From Terfezia claveryi (taxonomy: Eukaryota > Ascomycota > Pezizomycetes > Pezizales > Pezizaceae), in contig WHUX01000007.1 in assembly GCA_015179025.1 (NCBI GenBank), forward strand, positions 434,001 to 498,000: a DNA stretch of 64,000 nucleotides, read 5' to 3'. Both the position numbers and the translations under genes were made by a program. The notes under the pieces are model-generated. The model was not told the origin of the DNA. It worked only from the letters and a program-made list of their open reading frames with translations, and made no database searches. This document shows, in pieces, positions 1 to 12,424 of the stretch (its first letter is position 1; every line of letters begins with the position of its first letter).

Positions 1-601
1 TTTCTGACACCTCGTGAATTGCCGCCTCTGGGGCCACGCCTATTTCTGTCACCGCGACGCTGCGACTGGTGCCCGTGACTCATCAGTGTCGTGTTTCATT
101 GAGAAGGTGGTGCACTGTACACACCTGTCGTTCGCGGACAACTTCGTCCAGTGATTTATCCATTAGGGAGGGTGCTGTTGGAGCACGGTGCAAAAAGCGA
201 ACGTGTGAGGGTACTCCGTATCTGGCCGCGTATATTTATCTATACGGATGCCTTGCGAGCAAAACAGATATGCGGCGAGATGCTTGGTTGGATGAGGCCA
301 GATGTTGATGGACCGCGGTGTGCGTGCTTCCAAGGCAAAATGCTGTTGCATGCAGTACGTACTATGCAGCCTCAGCCGTGCATACTGCCCTTGGCGAATG
401 CGCACGTGTGCCGTGCATATCCGACTCAGTCTACTTGCAATATCACCCTATCGCGTTACACGAATCGAAGCGTGGATACTGATGCTAGATGCTATTCATA
501 TTCCAAACAGCCCAGAGCCGCTATGTGATTACAATGTCCTCGTCAAAGTTCCGTACAGTGTTCCGTGCCAGCACAAGAGCAATAGTGATGCACAGCATAA
601 A
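1..601. other. Left-edge intergenic sequence, no gene seen
   Basis: No open frame here resembles a protein family. The longest frames are arginine/cysteine-rich shadows without splice-compatible continuation. A TACGGAGTA nonamer (minus strand) lies at 212-220. The stretch is downstream of the BAR-SH3 gene, so it probably holds that gene's 3' untranslated region and terminator. Confidence 0.5.
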
Positions 602-2741
602 TCACTGCTGCATGGTATAGTTGGCTGGAAACTCCCCCTTCCTACCATCAAGCTCGCCTTCCCACCAATCTATGTGTATGTTAGCGGCAAGGACATGGCC
701 ACGGCTGCATGGTTGCCAGGAGAAACTCACCATCGACGCAATCCGTTTTTCTAGTCACCTTAATCTTGTCCCCCTCCTTGAAGCTGAGGTCACCCGCGGC
801 CTGGCCCTGGAAAGTGTACAGTGCCGTCACATACACCGTATCATCAAGGTGTTTTGGCTTTGGCTTTGGTGGCGGGGGTGGGGGCTTCTTCTTTGCCGCT
901 ATGGCACTCATAGTGCCCGCCGAGGACATCACCGAATGCACAGAATGCACAGAATGCACCGAGTGCGGCGAGTGCCCGCTCGTGGGCCGCAAATTCTGTC
1001 TCGAGTTCAATTCCGCCGTAAGAGAGCTCTGCATCGCGTTGTTCACTTGGCTACTGCTGACAGATCTGTATGGGGGAGGCTTCGAGGCCCCAAGCTGAGA
1101 CCTGGCATCCTCAAAGCTGGTCATAGAGCTCTCTGTTGCATGGCTCTCGCTCTTAGCAGAGTACCTCGAGCTTGAGCTTGTTGGCCGCAACCGAGTCCAA
1201 TCCGGCTTTCCATCTTGGCCTGACCCCACAGCAAGGTGACCGGCAGAGACCACACGGCTGGTTTGCGGCTTAGTAGAGCCTTCATAGACAGAAAGATTCG
1301 AGAATGACTTTTGTGGTCGGATACTCTCCGATGGTGGGGGCGGCTTATTTCCAGGAAGAGGCGGGGGCGGAGACTCATCTCGGGCTCTACGGAAAGACAA
1401 GTTCGAGGTTGAAGCCCTGCTACTCAAGCCGGGCCTGCCGCTTGGAGCCACCGTCCCCCGTTCAGTCGCAGTATCACCACTTGTCGATGACGCCCTCCCG
1501 CTTGGCATTCCGGTGTGCGAGCTCGGTGGTTGCGACGGGGGAGGGGGCGGCCCCCCCCTTTTAAACTTGCTTGGCAAAGGCACAATTGATTTTGAAGCAG
1601 CCGGCTGGTTCATCGGCATTCGCACAGTTTTACCCTGCTTGATCATGACGATGTTCTCTTCGACCTGGCGCTTGATTGGTTCAAAGACCTCTTCCCATTG
1701 TTCAACTAGCATATTGCTCTGTTCATAGCCAGTCTCTTGAGCGTACTGGACCAGTAGCGTATATGACCGGCCGAGAATCTGAACCTGACCCTCCATAAGG
1801 GTCTGGAGGAGTAATGATATGGCTTCCTCTACCTTGTCGAGAAGTGCGGGAACCCATTCCAAAAACCTCTCATCTTCATTTTGATATATCTAGTCATTTC
1901 CCTCAGTCAAGTCCATTGTGAGGATTCATTTGAGGCTCGGAAAGTTACCAACCGTAGTAGCAGCTTCTAGATTAGCCTCCGCCTTTGCAAGGACAGCATT
2001 CTCTCTACTAACTGTTAGCTCCTCCAAATACATTAGTAGTGCTCAAACTAACCTATCATTTCGGGTTCGTTTCTTTTTCAGATGTTCTACCTCCTTGTAG
2101 TATCTTTCATAGTCTAACTTCTTGTTGTCCCTTTTCTTCAATGTTTTGTTAACTGACTCCATAAATTTCTGCGCCCCACTCCTTGTCAGCCGAGCGTTCC
2201 TCATCGAGCTGCAATCAGCAAGCCGACCTTGATATCTGTCAATGGATCCACCACCGTCTTTTCAACCAGTTTGACTTCCTCAAGTAAATCAGCTTTCAGC
2301 TCCTGCATTATCTTTACGAATGCTTCCGTTCGCTCCATTACATCCCTTGATGTGGCCACTGGCAGATGCCTGGCCGATCCATCGGGCACTGGTATGGGTT
2401 CGTATAGTGTCACGTAGCCTTCTGAGATTCCATGTTGGAAAGTGATGATGTCGGACCATCCATCCCGCCAGGCTTTGGTGTTTGCAAGTAACTATCAAAC
2501 ACAACCGTGTTAACAAACAAGGAGGTAAAGAAGGGTCTGGGATTGAGACTGAGAGAGCTGTACTTTTTGCAGAAAGTCTTCAGTCAGGAGACATTGCTGC
2601 ACGACGGCTCCAACTGTTGGTTTATCCTCCGTTCGCTAGGAGACAGGTGTGAAGGGTGTTAGCATCCGAGGTATGTACCCAAACCAAACAAAGGCCAAAT
2701 ACCTTTCGTAGGCGGCCAACCGAGCGATGGACGGTATTCAT
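602..2741 (-). CDS. BAR domain / SH3 domain membrane-curvature protein
   Basis: This is a multi-exon gene for a protein with an N-terminal BAR-type coiled coil, a long proline-rich linker and a C-terminal SH3 domain. That is the arrangement of fungal amphiphysin-like proteins acting in endocytosis and actin organisation. The start at 2741 opens a 13-codon exon (MNTVHRSVGRLRK) ending at 2703 before a GT donor; the second exon begins at 2635 (RTEDKPTVGAV). Later exons read KAWRDGWSDIITFQHG and YEPIPVPDG, then KKRDNKKLDYERYYKEVEHL, then NEDERFLEWVPALLDKVEEA. The linker at about 900-1600 contains PPPPPPKPKPK runs that can bind SH3 or profilin, plus an SVH triplet repeat. The SH3 domain is split by an intron (donor 725-730, acceptor 670-671) and continues DWWEGELDG...GEFPANY to a stop at 602-604, so the domain is complete. 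Borders of the middle exons are approximate. The sequence differs from the Rvs167/Hob1 N-terminus, so I assign no symbol. Confidence 0.82.
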
Positions 2742-3586
2742 TCTTGCTACAACGAAAGTCGAATGTCTTGCACAATGCAGTGGTGCAGTAGAAAGGAGCA
2801 ACGATGAACTAGGTTGTATGCAGCACAGCGATCATGACAGAGAACAGGTGGATAGAGCTGAAAAAGGTGATGTATTTGTGGTACAGGAAGATACAGAGAA
2901 TGCAAGAGCTCGAGGCTGAGCCTGAGCTCTAAAAACACCCAATCGCTTGAATACAGTCAAGGCAGCTGCAGCTTTGTGAGACCTGTATAGCTATCGGATA
3001 TAATGTACAAGGAAAGCAGAGTGCGTGCTGCAGGCTGGAGTAAGGCCGTGGAGAGTGGTGGATCTACCTGGTTGCCAGCACTGGTGAGGTCGAAGTTGAA
3101 TTCGATTCCGAGCTTTCATTTCAAGCTTGAGCTTGTCGTCCGAGACGTCGAGTATACAGCATATGCAGATACAATTACATACATATTATGTATCGAGTAC
3201 AGATGGAGGTACATAAGGCAGCCACGAAACACCTCAACTCGCCTACAAATGACTCCACCCACTCCACCTATGATCAATTGGCACTCTAAAATACGCAAGT
3301 AATGTATTATTCCACTGCTGCGTCGGCTTGCCAGTGCATATGCAGAACGATTGTTTCGCCTATTCCCGTGACGCCAAGATCGCCAAGCATCGGACATCGT
3401 CATAGTCATCCTCACTCATCTGAGCATGTCGCTGGAGGCCTTGCTCATCTCTGTGAAGCATCTGAAACCTTCACATCACCAAACCCATATAAACCTCTGT
3501 CCTCCAACAACAGAGAGGGCACCGTACCGCCCCAAATCCACGAAACTCCAGTGCAAGCCATTGTCCTCACACCCCCACCATTTCTA
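2742..3586. promoter_or_regulatory. Divergent intergenic region between the BAR-SH3 gene and VMS1
   Basis: About 845 bp separate two genes transcribed away from each other, so both promoters should lie here. I see no clear TATA element or repeat. An open frame runs from 3302 into VMS1, but its N-terminal part is unlike the protein family and is better read as 5' leader. Confidence 0.45.
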
Positions 3587-5615
3587 ATGGCTCACAAAGA
3601 AGACCTCCTTCAGCGTCCCCTCTACAGTAAAGCTCCCCCTTCCCACCCAAACACACACCACGCTCATCCATTCCATCACAAAGCTAAACTAACTCTTACA
3701 GTCTACGATCTCCCCGAGGAACTCCTAAGCACCCTAACCTCTAAAGACGATGCCCCCACTCAATCCGAACCCCAACTAGACCCCGCCACTACCTTCAACG
3801 ATATCCCAGCCACATACTGCACCGTCTGCTCCTTCACGGCCCATACCGTCGACGAGCAACGCACACACGTCCGTTCCGACCTGCACAAACTCAATATGAA
3901 ACGGAAAATCCGCGGGCAGCGAATCCTCAACGAAGCCGAATTCGAGCGCATGCTTGCCGACATCGACGAGGCGGAATCCATATCCGGAAGCGAAGACAAC
4001 AGCAGCGAATCAGATGAAGTATCCGTAGAAGACGACAAGAAGCGCCGGGGTGTGAATCTCACCAGCAACATTTCAAAGACCCACGACGACGATGAAGAAA
4101 AAGACGAAGTTTCACAAAAAAAAGGAACCCACAAAACCCCCCTCCTCTGGTTCAGATCCTCTCTTCTACCCCCAACCGTCTCCCTAGGAATCTATCGTGC
4201 CCTCCTTCCCCCCACCATCACCACCTCACCATCAGAAATCCCATCCCACCTCGCACAAAAGCAACTCAAACCTATCCCAAACCTCCTCCTAAACCCACCC
4301 CACTTTTTCCTCTGCATGATCGGTGGCGGGCACTTCGCCGCTATAGTCATCTCCCTCCTCCCCACCAGTCCCTCACATAGATCCGGTGAACGCACCGCCA
4401 CCGTCCTCGCACACAAAACCTTCCATAGGTACACCACTCGCCGGAAACAAGGTGGAGCTCAGTCCGCAAACGACAACGCAAAGGGGAATGCACATTCTGC
4501 TGGCTCGTCCCTCCGTCGATACAACGAGGCGGAGTTGAATAAGGATATTAGGGAGTTGCTGGCAAGTTGGAAGGAGCAGTGGATTGATACGGCGGAGTTG
4601 TTGTTCATCCGCGCCGCAGGCACATCAAACCGACGTACCATATTCCACTATGAAGGAGCGGTGCTGAATTCGAGGGACCCCCGGATTAGGGGATTCCCGT
4701 TCTCGACTCGAAGAGCTACACAGAGTGAGTTGATGAGGGCCTTCGCCGAGCTAACCCGGATCAAAATCTCTCGAGTGTCCTCCGATTCCCTATTCTCTAA
4801 CCAATCTTTCCTCGAACAACTTAAACCCACCACCACCACAACTCCCACAACTCCAGGACCAAAAGGATCGCTAAAACCCACTGCCCATGAACGACTCCTC
4901 CTCGACCACACCACCACCATAGCCACACTCATCCGCCGCTCAAAAGTCCCCCCTTTACTAACCTACCTCACATCCAACTCCCTCACTGCCAACTTCACTT
5001 TCTACCCCCCTGCACAACACTTTCATGCTCCAACACCACTACACCTTGCATCCTCCGTTAACTCTGCGGCCTGCGTCTCTGCGCTGCTTATAAAAGCAAA
5101 TGCGGATCCCACGATCATGAGCTCTGAGGGTAAAACCCCTTTTGACCTCGCGGGAGATAGGGCAACACGCACCGCATTCCGCCTCGCCCGAGGTGAGCTC
5201 GGCGAGGACCGATTTGATTGGAATAAAGCCCGTGTCACGGCCCCTCTTACACCCGAAGATGTCCGCCTACGTGACGAACGTGAAGCCACTGCGCGGCTCG
5301 CAAAGGAGGAACGAGAGAAGGAGAGGAGAGTAAGGGAGGTAGCTAGGTTAAAGAAGGAGGAGGAGGAGCGGGCAGTGAGGGAGCGGAGGAATAATGCGCT
5401 AAGGACGGGGGAGGGGGGTCATGTTGGGGAGTAGTGTTGGGGCAGCAGGAGGACAGAGGGTGAGGACGGGTGAGGACTTGGGGAGGGAGAGGGAGGTTGT
5501 AGGGATGACGCCTGAGATGAGGATGAGGCTGGAGAGGGAGAGGAGGGCGAGGGCAGCGGAGGCGAGGATTAGAGGGATTCCCCGGGAGGGGGCGGGAGCG
5601 GGTGAAGGGCATTAA
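3587..5615 (+). CDS. VMS1: Vms1/ANKZF1-type peptidyl-tRNA hydrolase, Cdc48 cofactor
   Basis: Vms1 releases stalled nascent chains from peptidyl-tRNA on 60S subunits in ribosome quality control, mainly protecting mitochondria, and recruits Cdc48. The start at 3587 gives MAHKEDLLQRPLY. An intron at 3627-3701 (75 nt) then joins to IYDLPEELLSTL; it has no stop, so the frame stays open through it. The order is: a C2H2-like finger (YCTVCSF...HVRSDLHKLNMKRK), an acidic stretch, the VLRF1 release-factor-like domain from about 4130 to 4790 with the loop RRKQGGAQS carrying the expected catalytic glutamine, ankyrin repeats (TPLHLASS...GKTPFDLAGD), and a charged coiled coil. The open frame stops at 5434, yet a typical VCP-interacting helix (ERERRARAAEARIR) follows in another frame up to 5615. 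A short terminal intron near 5415-5460 is therefore likely, but its borders are not certain. Confidence 0.9.
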
Positions 5616-6008
5616 AGGGGAAAGAACGGGGGACTTGAAAGTAGGCTTCTGATTTTTTTGGGGGGGGCTTTGGGCCGGCGTTACGGTTGCTATACATGAG
5701 ATGAGCTTACATGCATGGTGGATAACTTTTATTTATTATATTGTGTTTTGCCACATAGAACTGATATTCAGATTGTCCTGAAGTAAGCCTTTGGAACACA
5801 AATATCTCATTCCATGGCTTAACCAGAATTTCTCGCTCTAGCTCAAGCTTTGGCAAAGCAAATCAACCCCAGCTGCGGCTCCGTGCCTCCAGCTCGTGAG
5901 GTGGAGGATATTACATGAGAGCGCCAAGAGCCAACATCCCAAGAGTTCCCAATACAGTACAGTAACATGTAAACAATCCCAATACCTCTCCCCTTAACAG
6001 CCCCCACA
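5616..6008. other. Short intergenic region
   Basis: Contains the VMS1 3' end (G-rich run near 5657-5667) and the promoter of the next gene. No further gene or repeat is visible. Confidence 0.4.
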
Positions 6009-6787
6009 ATGGACAACCCCCTTGAACAAACCGCGGACGAAACCATTCGCGACCTGGCCCTCCGCCTTCGCCGCCTCGAATACCTCCTTCACGGCGGCAC
6101 CCCAACCATCTCCCTCTCTGAACCACCCCCGCTCCCCCCTCTCTCAACCCTGACCCGCGAGAATTCTGTCCTCGCGCGTCTCGATAGCCTCGATAAACAG
6201 GTCCTCGCCCTCTATAACCGGCATCCTACCGTAAGGGCGATCCTCGACCTTTGTATGTATATCACACATCCCACCCTCACTCCCAACCCTCCCCCCTCAC
6301 TTCCCATACAACACTAACTATGACCCCCTAGATATACAATACCCCACGCTCTTCTCCTCCCCACATCTCCCCACCCCCTCCCCCAACACCTATTCCCCCC
6401 AACCCCGCCCTCCCCTCCTCCTGCTCCCTTTCCCCCGCCGAGAAATTCACCACAATCCTAGCCACAAGCACAGCATACCAGAGCTTCTCGTCACAATTAA
6501 ACTCCATCATGGACTCGCCCATCCCAAACCCAAACACGTCCATTGAGTTAATCAGTTTGATTCCCAGGATCAATAAGGTGGAGTTGCTGCAGGAGGCGCA
6601 AATCAAGGAGATTAGTGAGTTGAGGAAGAGAAGTGCTCGGGTGTTGGAGAGATGGTATTTGGTGGGGGTGGAGGGTGGGAATGAGTGTGCGGCGGAGTGG
6701 GAGGAGAGGACGGGGGTGGTAGAGAGGGGATTGGGGAGGGTGGAGAGAGGCATTAGGGAGGAGATAGGGGAGGGAGTGTTGGGGTAG
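6009..6787 (+). CDS. Small dynactin subunit, p24/RO-10-like
   Basis: Probably the fungal dynactin p24 subunit (RO-10 in Neurospora), part of the shoulder of the dynactin complex that links dynein to cargo and is needed for nuclear distribution. Exon 1 from 6009 reads MDNPLEQTADETIRDLALRL, a heptad-like helix, and continues ENSVLARLDSLDKQVLALYN. Exon 2 contains SLSPAEKFTTILATSTAYQS, MDSPIPNPNTSIELISLIPR and a long charged helix to the stop at 6787. The splice is unclear. A donor at 6253 retains the conserved-looking RAILDLYIQYPTLF but puts the rest out of frame. A donor at 6231 keeps the frame but loses that segment. No GT occurs between 6340 and 6430 to provide another intron. Length of about 190-215 residues suits the family. 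Confidence 0.68.
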
Positions 6788-8684
6788 GGTATTGTATGGA
6801 TAAAAATGGGGGATGTGGATAGGTGAGAAAGTGGAGGTGGAAGTGGATGGGGGTTAGGAGTTGGGAAAAGGCGTTTTGGGTTGGGGTAATTTTATGTATA
6901 TCATGGCTTCTTTCTTTCTTTCATGTTTTTGTTGCGGTTTAGACCATTGTCGATACATGGCGGAGTTATATTCCTTATGCCCAAGTATGTATATATATCT
7001 CACCATATAGGAAGCGCTCTGGTACCAAATACCTACCGGGGAATTATGTTAATCATCTCGTACTGTACAGCAATCTAAACGTTCATGATTATGGTCAACA
7101 GGCCTCTTTTACATTCACTTCTATGCTGGTTATCTTCAACCGCAGGGGTAGGTGGGATTAGCTGTTTAGATCTCCGGATTGGTTTATTTATACATGAATC
7201 TCCTTTGGATTTGGGGAATTAACCTGAACCTGAAACAGGCTGGTCAAGCATGATGGATTAAGTACCTACATATTTATTGAGCAAAAGTAATCGCAAACCA
7301 GGCCTGGAAGTGCCAACCAACCAAACACTCAAATAAGCAAAAGATAGTGCAGGAATCTGTGAGAATAACTGGAAGCAACAACAGTTTCCCTTATTTACGG
7401 CATTTCAGGGGTCAGTTTTGCGATTCCATCTTGATTCCTGCCTGGTATTGAGTAAAGTAAATAGATACAGGAGGGGGTTCGTTGCTTATTTAGGCCCTGG
7501 GTGGATGTTTATTGTTTGTTTTCTAGTGATTCCTGACTTGAATATACTAAATATCGTCCCTACTTCCTATTTTAGAACGGATCCCCCAGTAAACCTTCCT
7601 TCCTAAAATCACCAAGTTTATGTACTTCCCACCTCACACCTACAGTACTAGTACCTCAGCTGGCACACATGCCACATTCCAACTATCAACACCATCGCCG
7701 TCCTGAACTCTCTGTTGTAAAGGCTGTAAACATCTTGCTTGCCGTAACCAGCCAATCTAGAGTGCGTGCTGTAGGTACTCTACATACCAAAACCCACCTG
7801 TATCACGATTAGTCTCTATTCCGAAAAACGACATGCGTAACGTACGTGAAGTGATTTAATCCTAAACCGTACTCGGGATAGAGCCCATGCAATACACTGC
7901 ACATGTGCATACACATACATATACTCCTGCCTACTGCCATTGGAGTTGTTCCTACAAGCTTAAGCTGTGGAAAAATTAATGTGCATATATTGTGTACATA
8001 CAGTAGAGTACATCGCAATATACGTGACTCCATCTGGAGGAAGCTCTTGCTGCAATAACCAACGGGGAGCTCCTCGTAAGAGCTCAGGGCTTAAGCCCTT
8101 TGTGGACCTTGTGGACCACCAGGATTGATCATGATCGTCTGGCGCTATCTCTGGTATGGCTGATGATTGAGAGCGGCAGGTTGTGAGACGGGTTCACTTG
8201 CTGTAGACTACATAGGTGCGGAGGTGCTTGCCGTAATTAAGCTCCAGTCTTTATTTCTGCGGGAGCAAAACAACTACAGCCCATATCTGTCGAGGCACAC
8301 GCGGGAGTCGGAGAATTGGAGGAAGACGGAATGGAATGAAAGAAGAAAAGAAGAGCATCGGTCGAGAGGGAAAGCAACGGTGAAACGGCTGACTTTACTT
8401 TGCTTTTTTGCCTTGCTTCATTGAGTGCGTCTTCGTACACACCGAGACCAATCACTCCAGTCACTCGCTCTCAACTACGTATCCCATACGTATCTTTACC
8501 ATCGGATATCTCCCACCGCTCGCCAGCTAGGTTACTGGTACCTCGATCTCTACGCCCTCACAAGATCTAAGCGTTCGCGGAGCCACGGATCTTCGGGCCA
8601 AATCATCGAGATATTCACACTTAAGCTTCTCCCGGACCAGTCTTTCTTTACTCAGCTCACGCTGGCATCCCTACACCAAACGTT
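6788..8684. other. Intergenic region, 1.9 kb, no gene seen
   Basis: AT-rich sequence between two plus-strand genes. Frames here are short and resemble no protein family. GTAC- and TACAGTA-type words are common (for example around 7065-7075 and 7640-7655). The last few hundred bases must include the transporter promoter and 5' leader. Confidence 0.45.
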
Positions 8685-10498
8685 ATGCCGGATTTCAACT
8701 ACGAAGCCATCACACAAGATGTGCCTACGGAAAACATCGACGGAGCAAGCATGCCTGTATCGTTTACAAGTATCGGCGGGACCAGGAGGTACGTATCGTA
8801 TACGCCGTCGAGGTGGGGGAGTTGTACATGGACAGAATTTGGATACGGTTTACTAACCGCACAACATCAATTGCTCACAGGCAGCGACGAGCCTCGAAAA
8901 GGTATAAAGGCGAAGCCTCCTGGATAAGCTGTGTAGTCAACCTCCTCAACACCAGTACGTTCTACCCCAATGGGCCCAGCAGGGACGATAGCATAGCTAA
9001 CCTCTCTCACTCTCGCTCTCAGTCGTCGGCGCAGGTGTTCTCGCCATGCCAGGGGCCATGTCCAAATTTGGCATCACCCTCGGCGTCTTCATCATCTTCT
9101 TTTGCGGGTTCACCTCCGCCTTCGGTCTCTACCTACAATCTCGGTGCGCGCGATACATTGAGCGCGGGAACGCCTCGTTTTTTAGCCTCTCGCAACTTAC
9201 ATACCCCAATGCCGCGGTGCTGTTTGATGGGGCGATTGCGATAAAGTGTTTTGGTGTGGGAATTAGTTATTTGATAATTATTGGCAACTTGATGCCGCTT
9301 GTGGTGGGGGGGTTGGTGGAGGACGCGGGGGGAGTTTGGGTGGATAGGCAGTTTTGGGTGACGGTGTTTATGTATGTGTATTCCTCCCAAATAAAGGTTG
9401 GGAGTGAGTTGGGATCTAATTTGTGCATGTGAGACAGGTTGATCGTGATACCATTATCTTTCCTTAGACGACTCGATTCCCTGAAATACACATCCTTCAT
9501 TGCACTCGTCTCGATTGGGTACCTGGTGATAATTGTGGTGGGGCACTTCCTCAAAGGGGACACCATCCCCGATCGGGGTGAAGTTCACTGGGTTCAATGG
9601 GCCGGCCCCGTACAAGCCCTCTCCTCATTCCCAGTTATCGTCTTTGCATATACGTGCCATCAGAACGTGAGCTCTGCCTTTTGGGAATTGGAGTTGAAGT
9701 CCCTGCTAATCTGGGGCTAGATGTTTTCTATTGTGAATGAAATTAACGACAATAGCCATCGCTCGACAACCTCTGTTATCACGGGGTCGATTGGTTCTGC
9801 GGCGGGGATATACCTTTTGGTTGCGATCACGGGGTATTTGAGTTATGGGGATAATGTGAATGGGAATATCATATCGATGTGTACATCCCCCAGGCCCAAC
9901 CCCAGTATCATCTTCATTTTCTAATACACCTGCAGACCCACCAAACGTCATCTCAACAATTGGCCGCCTCGCCATCGTCATCCTAGTCTTGTTCTCCTTC
10001 CCTCTCCAATGTCACCCCGCTCGCGCGAGCATAGGCAACGTGCTCAAATGGCGGCCCTTAAAACCCACCTCCCCAGCTACCTTACTCACACCTCTTCCCC
10101 CAACTGCTTTCTCGCATACACCAATGTCAGACACCCGTTTTGCAATCATTACCTCCACGATCCTAATCTCAAGTTATATGGTCGCAATGTCTGTAAGCAG
10201 CCTTGAGAGAGTCCTAGCTTGGGTGGGCAGTACGGGGAGTACGAGCATCTCGTTTATCCTCCCGGGGGTGTTTTATTGGAGGATAAGTGACCCTGGATTA
10301 GGGGTGCTGGTGCAGAAGGGGGATGAGGATGAGGATGTGTGGGAGGAGTGGCATGAGAGGGTGTTCAGGGAGCCGGAGGGATGGGAGGCGAGGTATTTGA
10401 GGTGGGGGGCGGCGGTGCTGGTCGGGTGGGGCCTCGTGGTGATGTGTGTGTGTGTGGGGTTGAATTTTTTTTTGGCAGGAGCGGGTGGGGGGCATTGA
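8685..10498 (+). CDS. Vacuolar amino-acid transporter, Avt5/6/7-like (AAAP family)
   Basis: A multi-pass membrane carrier of the amino acid/auxin permease family. The closest resemblance is to yeast Avt5-7, which move amino acids across the vacuolar membrane. Six exons fit cleanly: 8685-8788, 8881-8954, 9023-9371, 9438-9666, 9721-9880 and 9936-10498. Joining them gives the family signature NLLNTIVGAGVLAMPGAMSK in the first transmembrane segment, then AIAIKCFGVGISYLIIIGN, HFLKGDT, FPVIVFAYTCHQNMFSIVNE, GYLSYGDNV and ISTIGRLAIVIL, ending in a hydrophobic last helix. About ten or eleven membrane segments are visible. The hydrophilic N-terminus of about 60 residues is usual for vacuolar Avt proteins. 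Substrate cannot be told from sequence. Confidence 0.88.
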
Positions 10499-11936
10499 GG
10501 TTTGTAAGTGGGGAGAAGTGGGCTGGGTGGGCTTGGGAGGATGGTTGTCTGAGTGGAGCTGTGAGGGTTGGGAGGCGTTGCATCATAGATACAGTGCTTG
10601 GGAGAGAGCTGCTGCGCGCTAGTGCTGTAGAATATCTACTAGAGATCTAGAGATGGTTTAAGGCTGGGCTTTTTTCTTTTGTTCTTTTCTTCTCTCTTGT
10701 TGGCGTTTGTATTGGTTTTGATGTTTCTTGATCATAGGCTTGAGTCTGCTTTGACACTAACTATAACCAAGTAGTATTGGGTTAGCCGTAGCGTAGTTCT
10801 CTCATTTCATTCCTTTTTCGTCTTCTTTTTATTTGTGTTTTGGTTTATTGGGCAGGTACCCGATGTATAGATTATATTTATGTTGTAGATGGGTGGCGCG
10901 GGTAGACGGGCGTGGTATATAACTACACTCTAAAATAACTTACCTAGAGTTCATGTGTTCGCGTCTGCTGGTTTGAAGTGGAGGGTTGAGGGTAACTGTT
11001 ACAGAAGTGAATTTTTTTTGGTATAGAGTAACAAGTAGGCAAACAGCTGCAAGAGCATCAAACGCTGCTACTACTTGCTTCATCTACACCTAGGTGGTTC
11101 TTTTCTGCACTAATTTATATATCCCATAAAAATAGTCAGGGAAGCGAAGTTTCCAACCAGTATTAATTTTTTTTTCTTTAGATTGGAGAGAGTATTGTAG
11201 GGAAAAAAGGTGAGAAAAAACGAAACCCCTAGAAGCTGATTTCAACCTCACTACTAAGTTAAAAAAAATTTCAGCAACTGCGTATGCAAAACCATACACA
11301 TTCACAAGCAATACATATATGGAAGAAAAGGAAAGAAATTAATCTGTTTCACTTTAGTAGAAAAGGAGAAGGATAAATAACAAAAACTGAAATAAGAATA
11401 TTACTACCGGGTGGGTGGGAGGATCTCTTCTTCGTTAGTAGAGAGCCAAGTAGAACGAAAGATGAGATATCTCTGGTGTGCTGTGTTTTGTAGTCCTAGC
11501 AATATATCTTTCTATTCAGATTTACTTTTGATCGAGACTAATTTACTTTCACCAAACTGATGCACAAAACTAGCTCATAAAACTAAGAGGTTAGAGTTTT
11601 TTAGGGGGTAACCTACGTTACTGGTTTATATTTTGTTAAGCCTGTTGGAGAAATTATGGTAGTCTGAATCCGAATTTGCTTATAGATATGCTGCTGTATT
11701 TACTGAAGTATATCTAGTCAAGTTATTGGCTAGGGAAAAAAAAAAAAAAATGTCGATATCTCAGCGTAAAGACTATAGGGGAATGCCTAGGTGTATAAAT
11801 TGTACTAGATATAGCTATAGAGTACTTTTGATATGAAGGCTTTACTGTCTAGAACTCAAATGCCTAGGAGGGAGCGATGAATGAGAACTAGGTGGATATC
11901 GAAGAGGAGGAGGGGAGCACGGAGATAGGAGGTACG

Positions 11937-11973
11937 TAGGGTGGTAGTCTGGTTGGCACAAGCCATAGGGTGG
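11937..11973 (+). mobile_element. Micro-insertion with 8-bp direct repeats
   Basis: The word tagggtgg occurs at 11937-11944 and again at 11966-11973. Between them sit 21 bp beginning tagtctggttggcacaagcc. The same beginning occurs in other insertions in this window (32608, 32711, 45915). With one mismatch the flanking repeat extends to 9 bp. This is read as a tiny insertion with a target-site duplication. Confidence 0.6.
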
Positions 11974-12424
11974 GTATCAGCAGGGCACCACCTAGAACGG
12001 ATGTAGGGGCCTGTTTTTTGTATGTTCTATCCTCCTCTTGCTGTTTGCGTTTGGTATCTAAGGCATAGACTTGGGTTCATTTAATTCCGTTAGTCGTACT
12101 GGCTATATCTATGTTCTCCAGGGCCATATAATATTTAGTCTATGGTATTGAAGCTCAATGCGAGTGCGTGTTGGTGTGTCCCTAGCTGCAGTATTACTTG
12201 ACCAGCTGGTCTATATCTTTACTACTATGGAAATTTATGCCAGCCTTTTAAAAACCTTTTCCTACGGGGGGGGTTCTGCACAGAAAATATGAAAAAAGGA
12301 CCTGTCAGGATGGAGGAGATCTTACATATGTTGGCACATTGGAACGCTTCAACCCCTTTAAACAACTCACCAAAAATGTTTAGCCGAAATGCTTCAAATA
12401 CGTACCTACATTATCTATGTGGGT

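Noticed and set aside
302..754. 150-codon plus-strand frame at the left edge
   Set aside because: Its right half overlaps the antisense of a well-supported SH3 exon and the composition matches no family.
3302..3586. N-terminal extension of the VMS1 frame
   Set aside because: The conserved N-terminus begins at MAHKEDLL (3587); the extra 95 residues resemble no Vms1 homologue.
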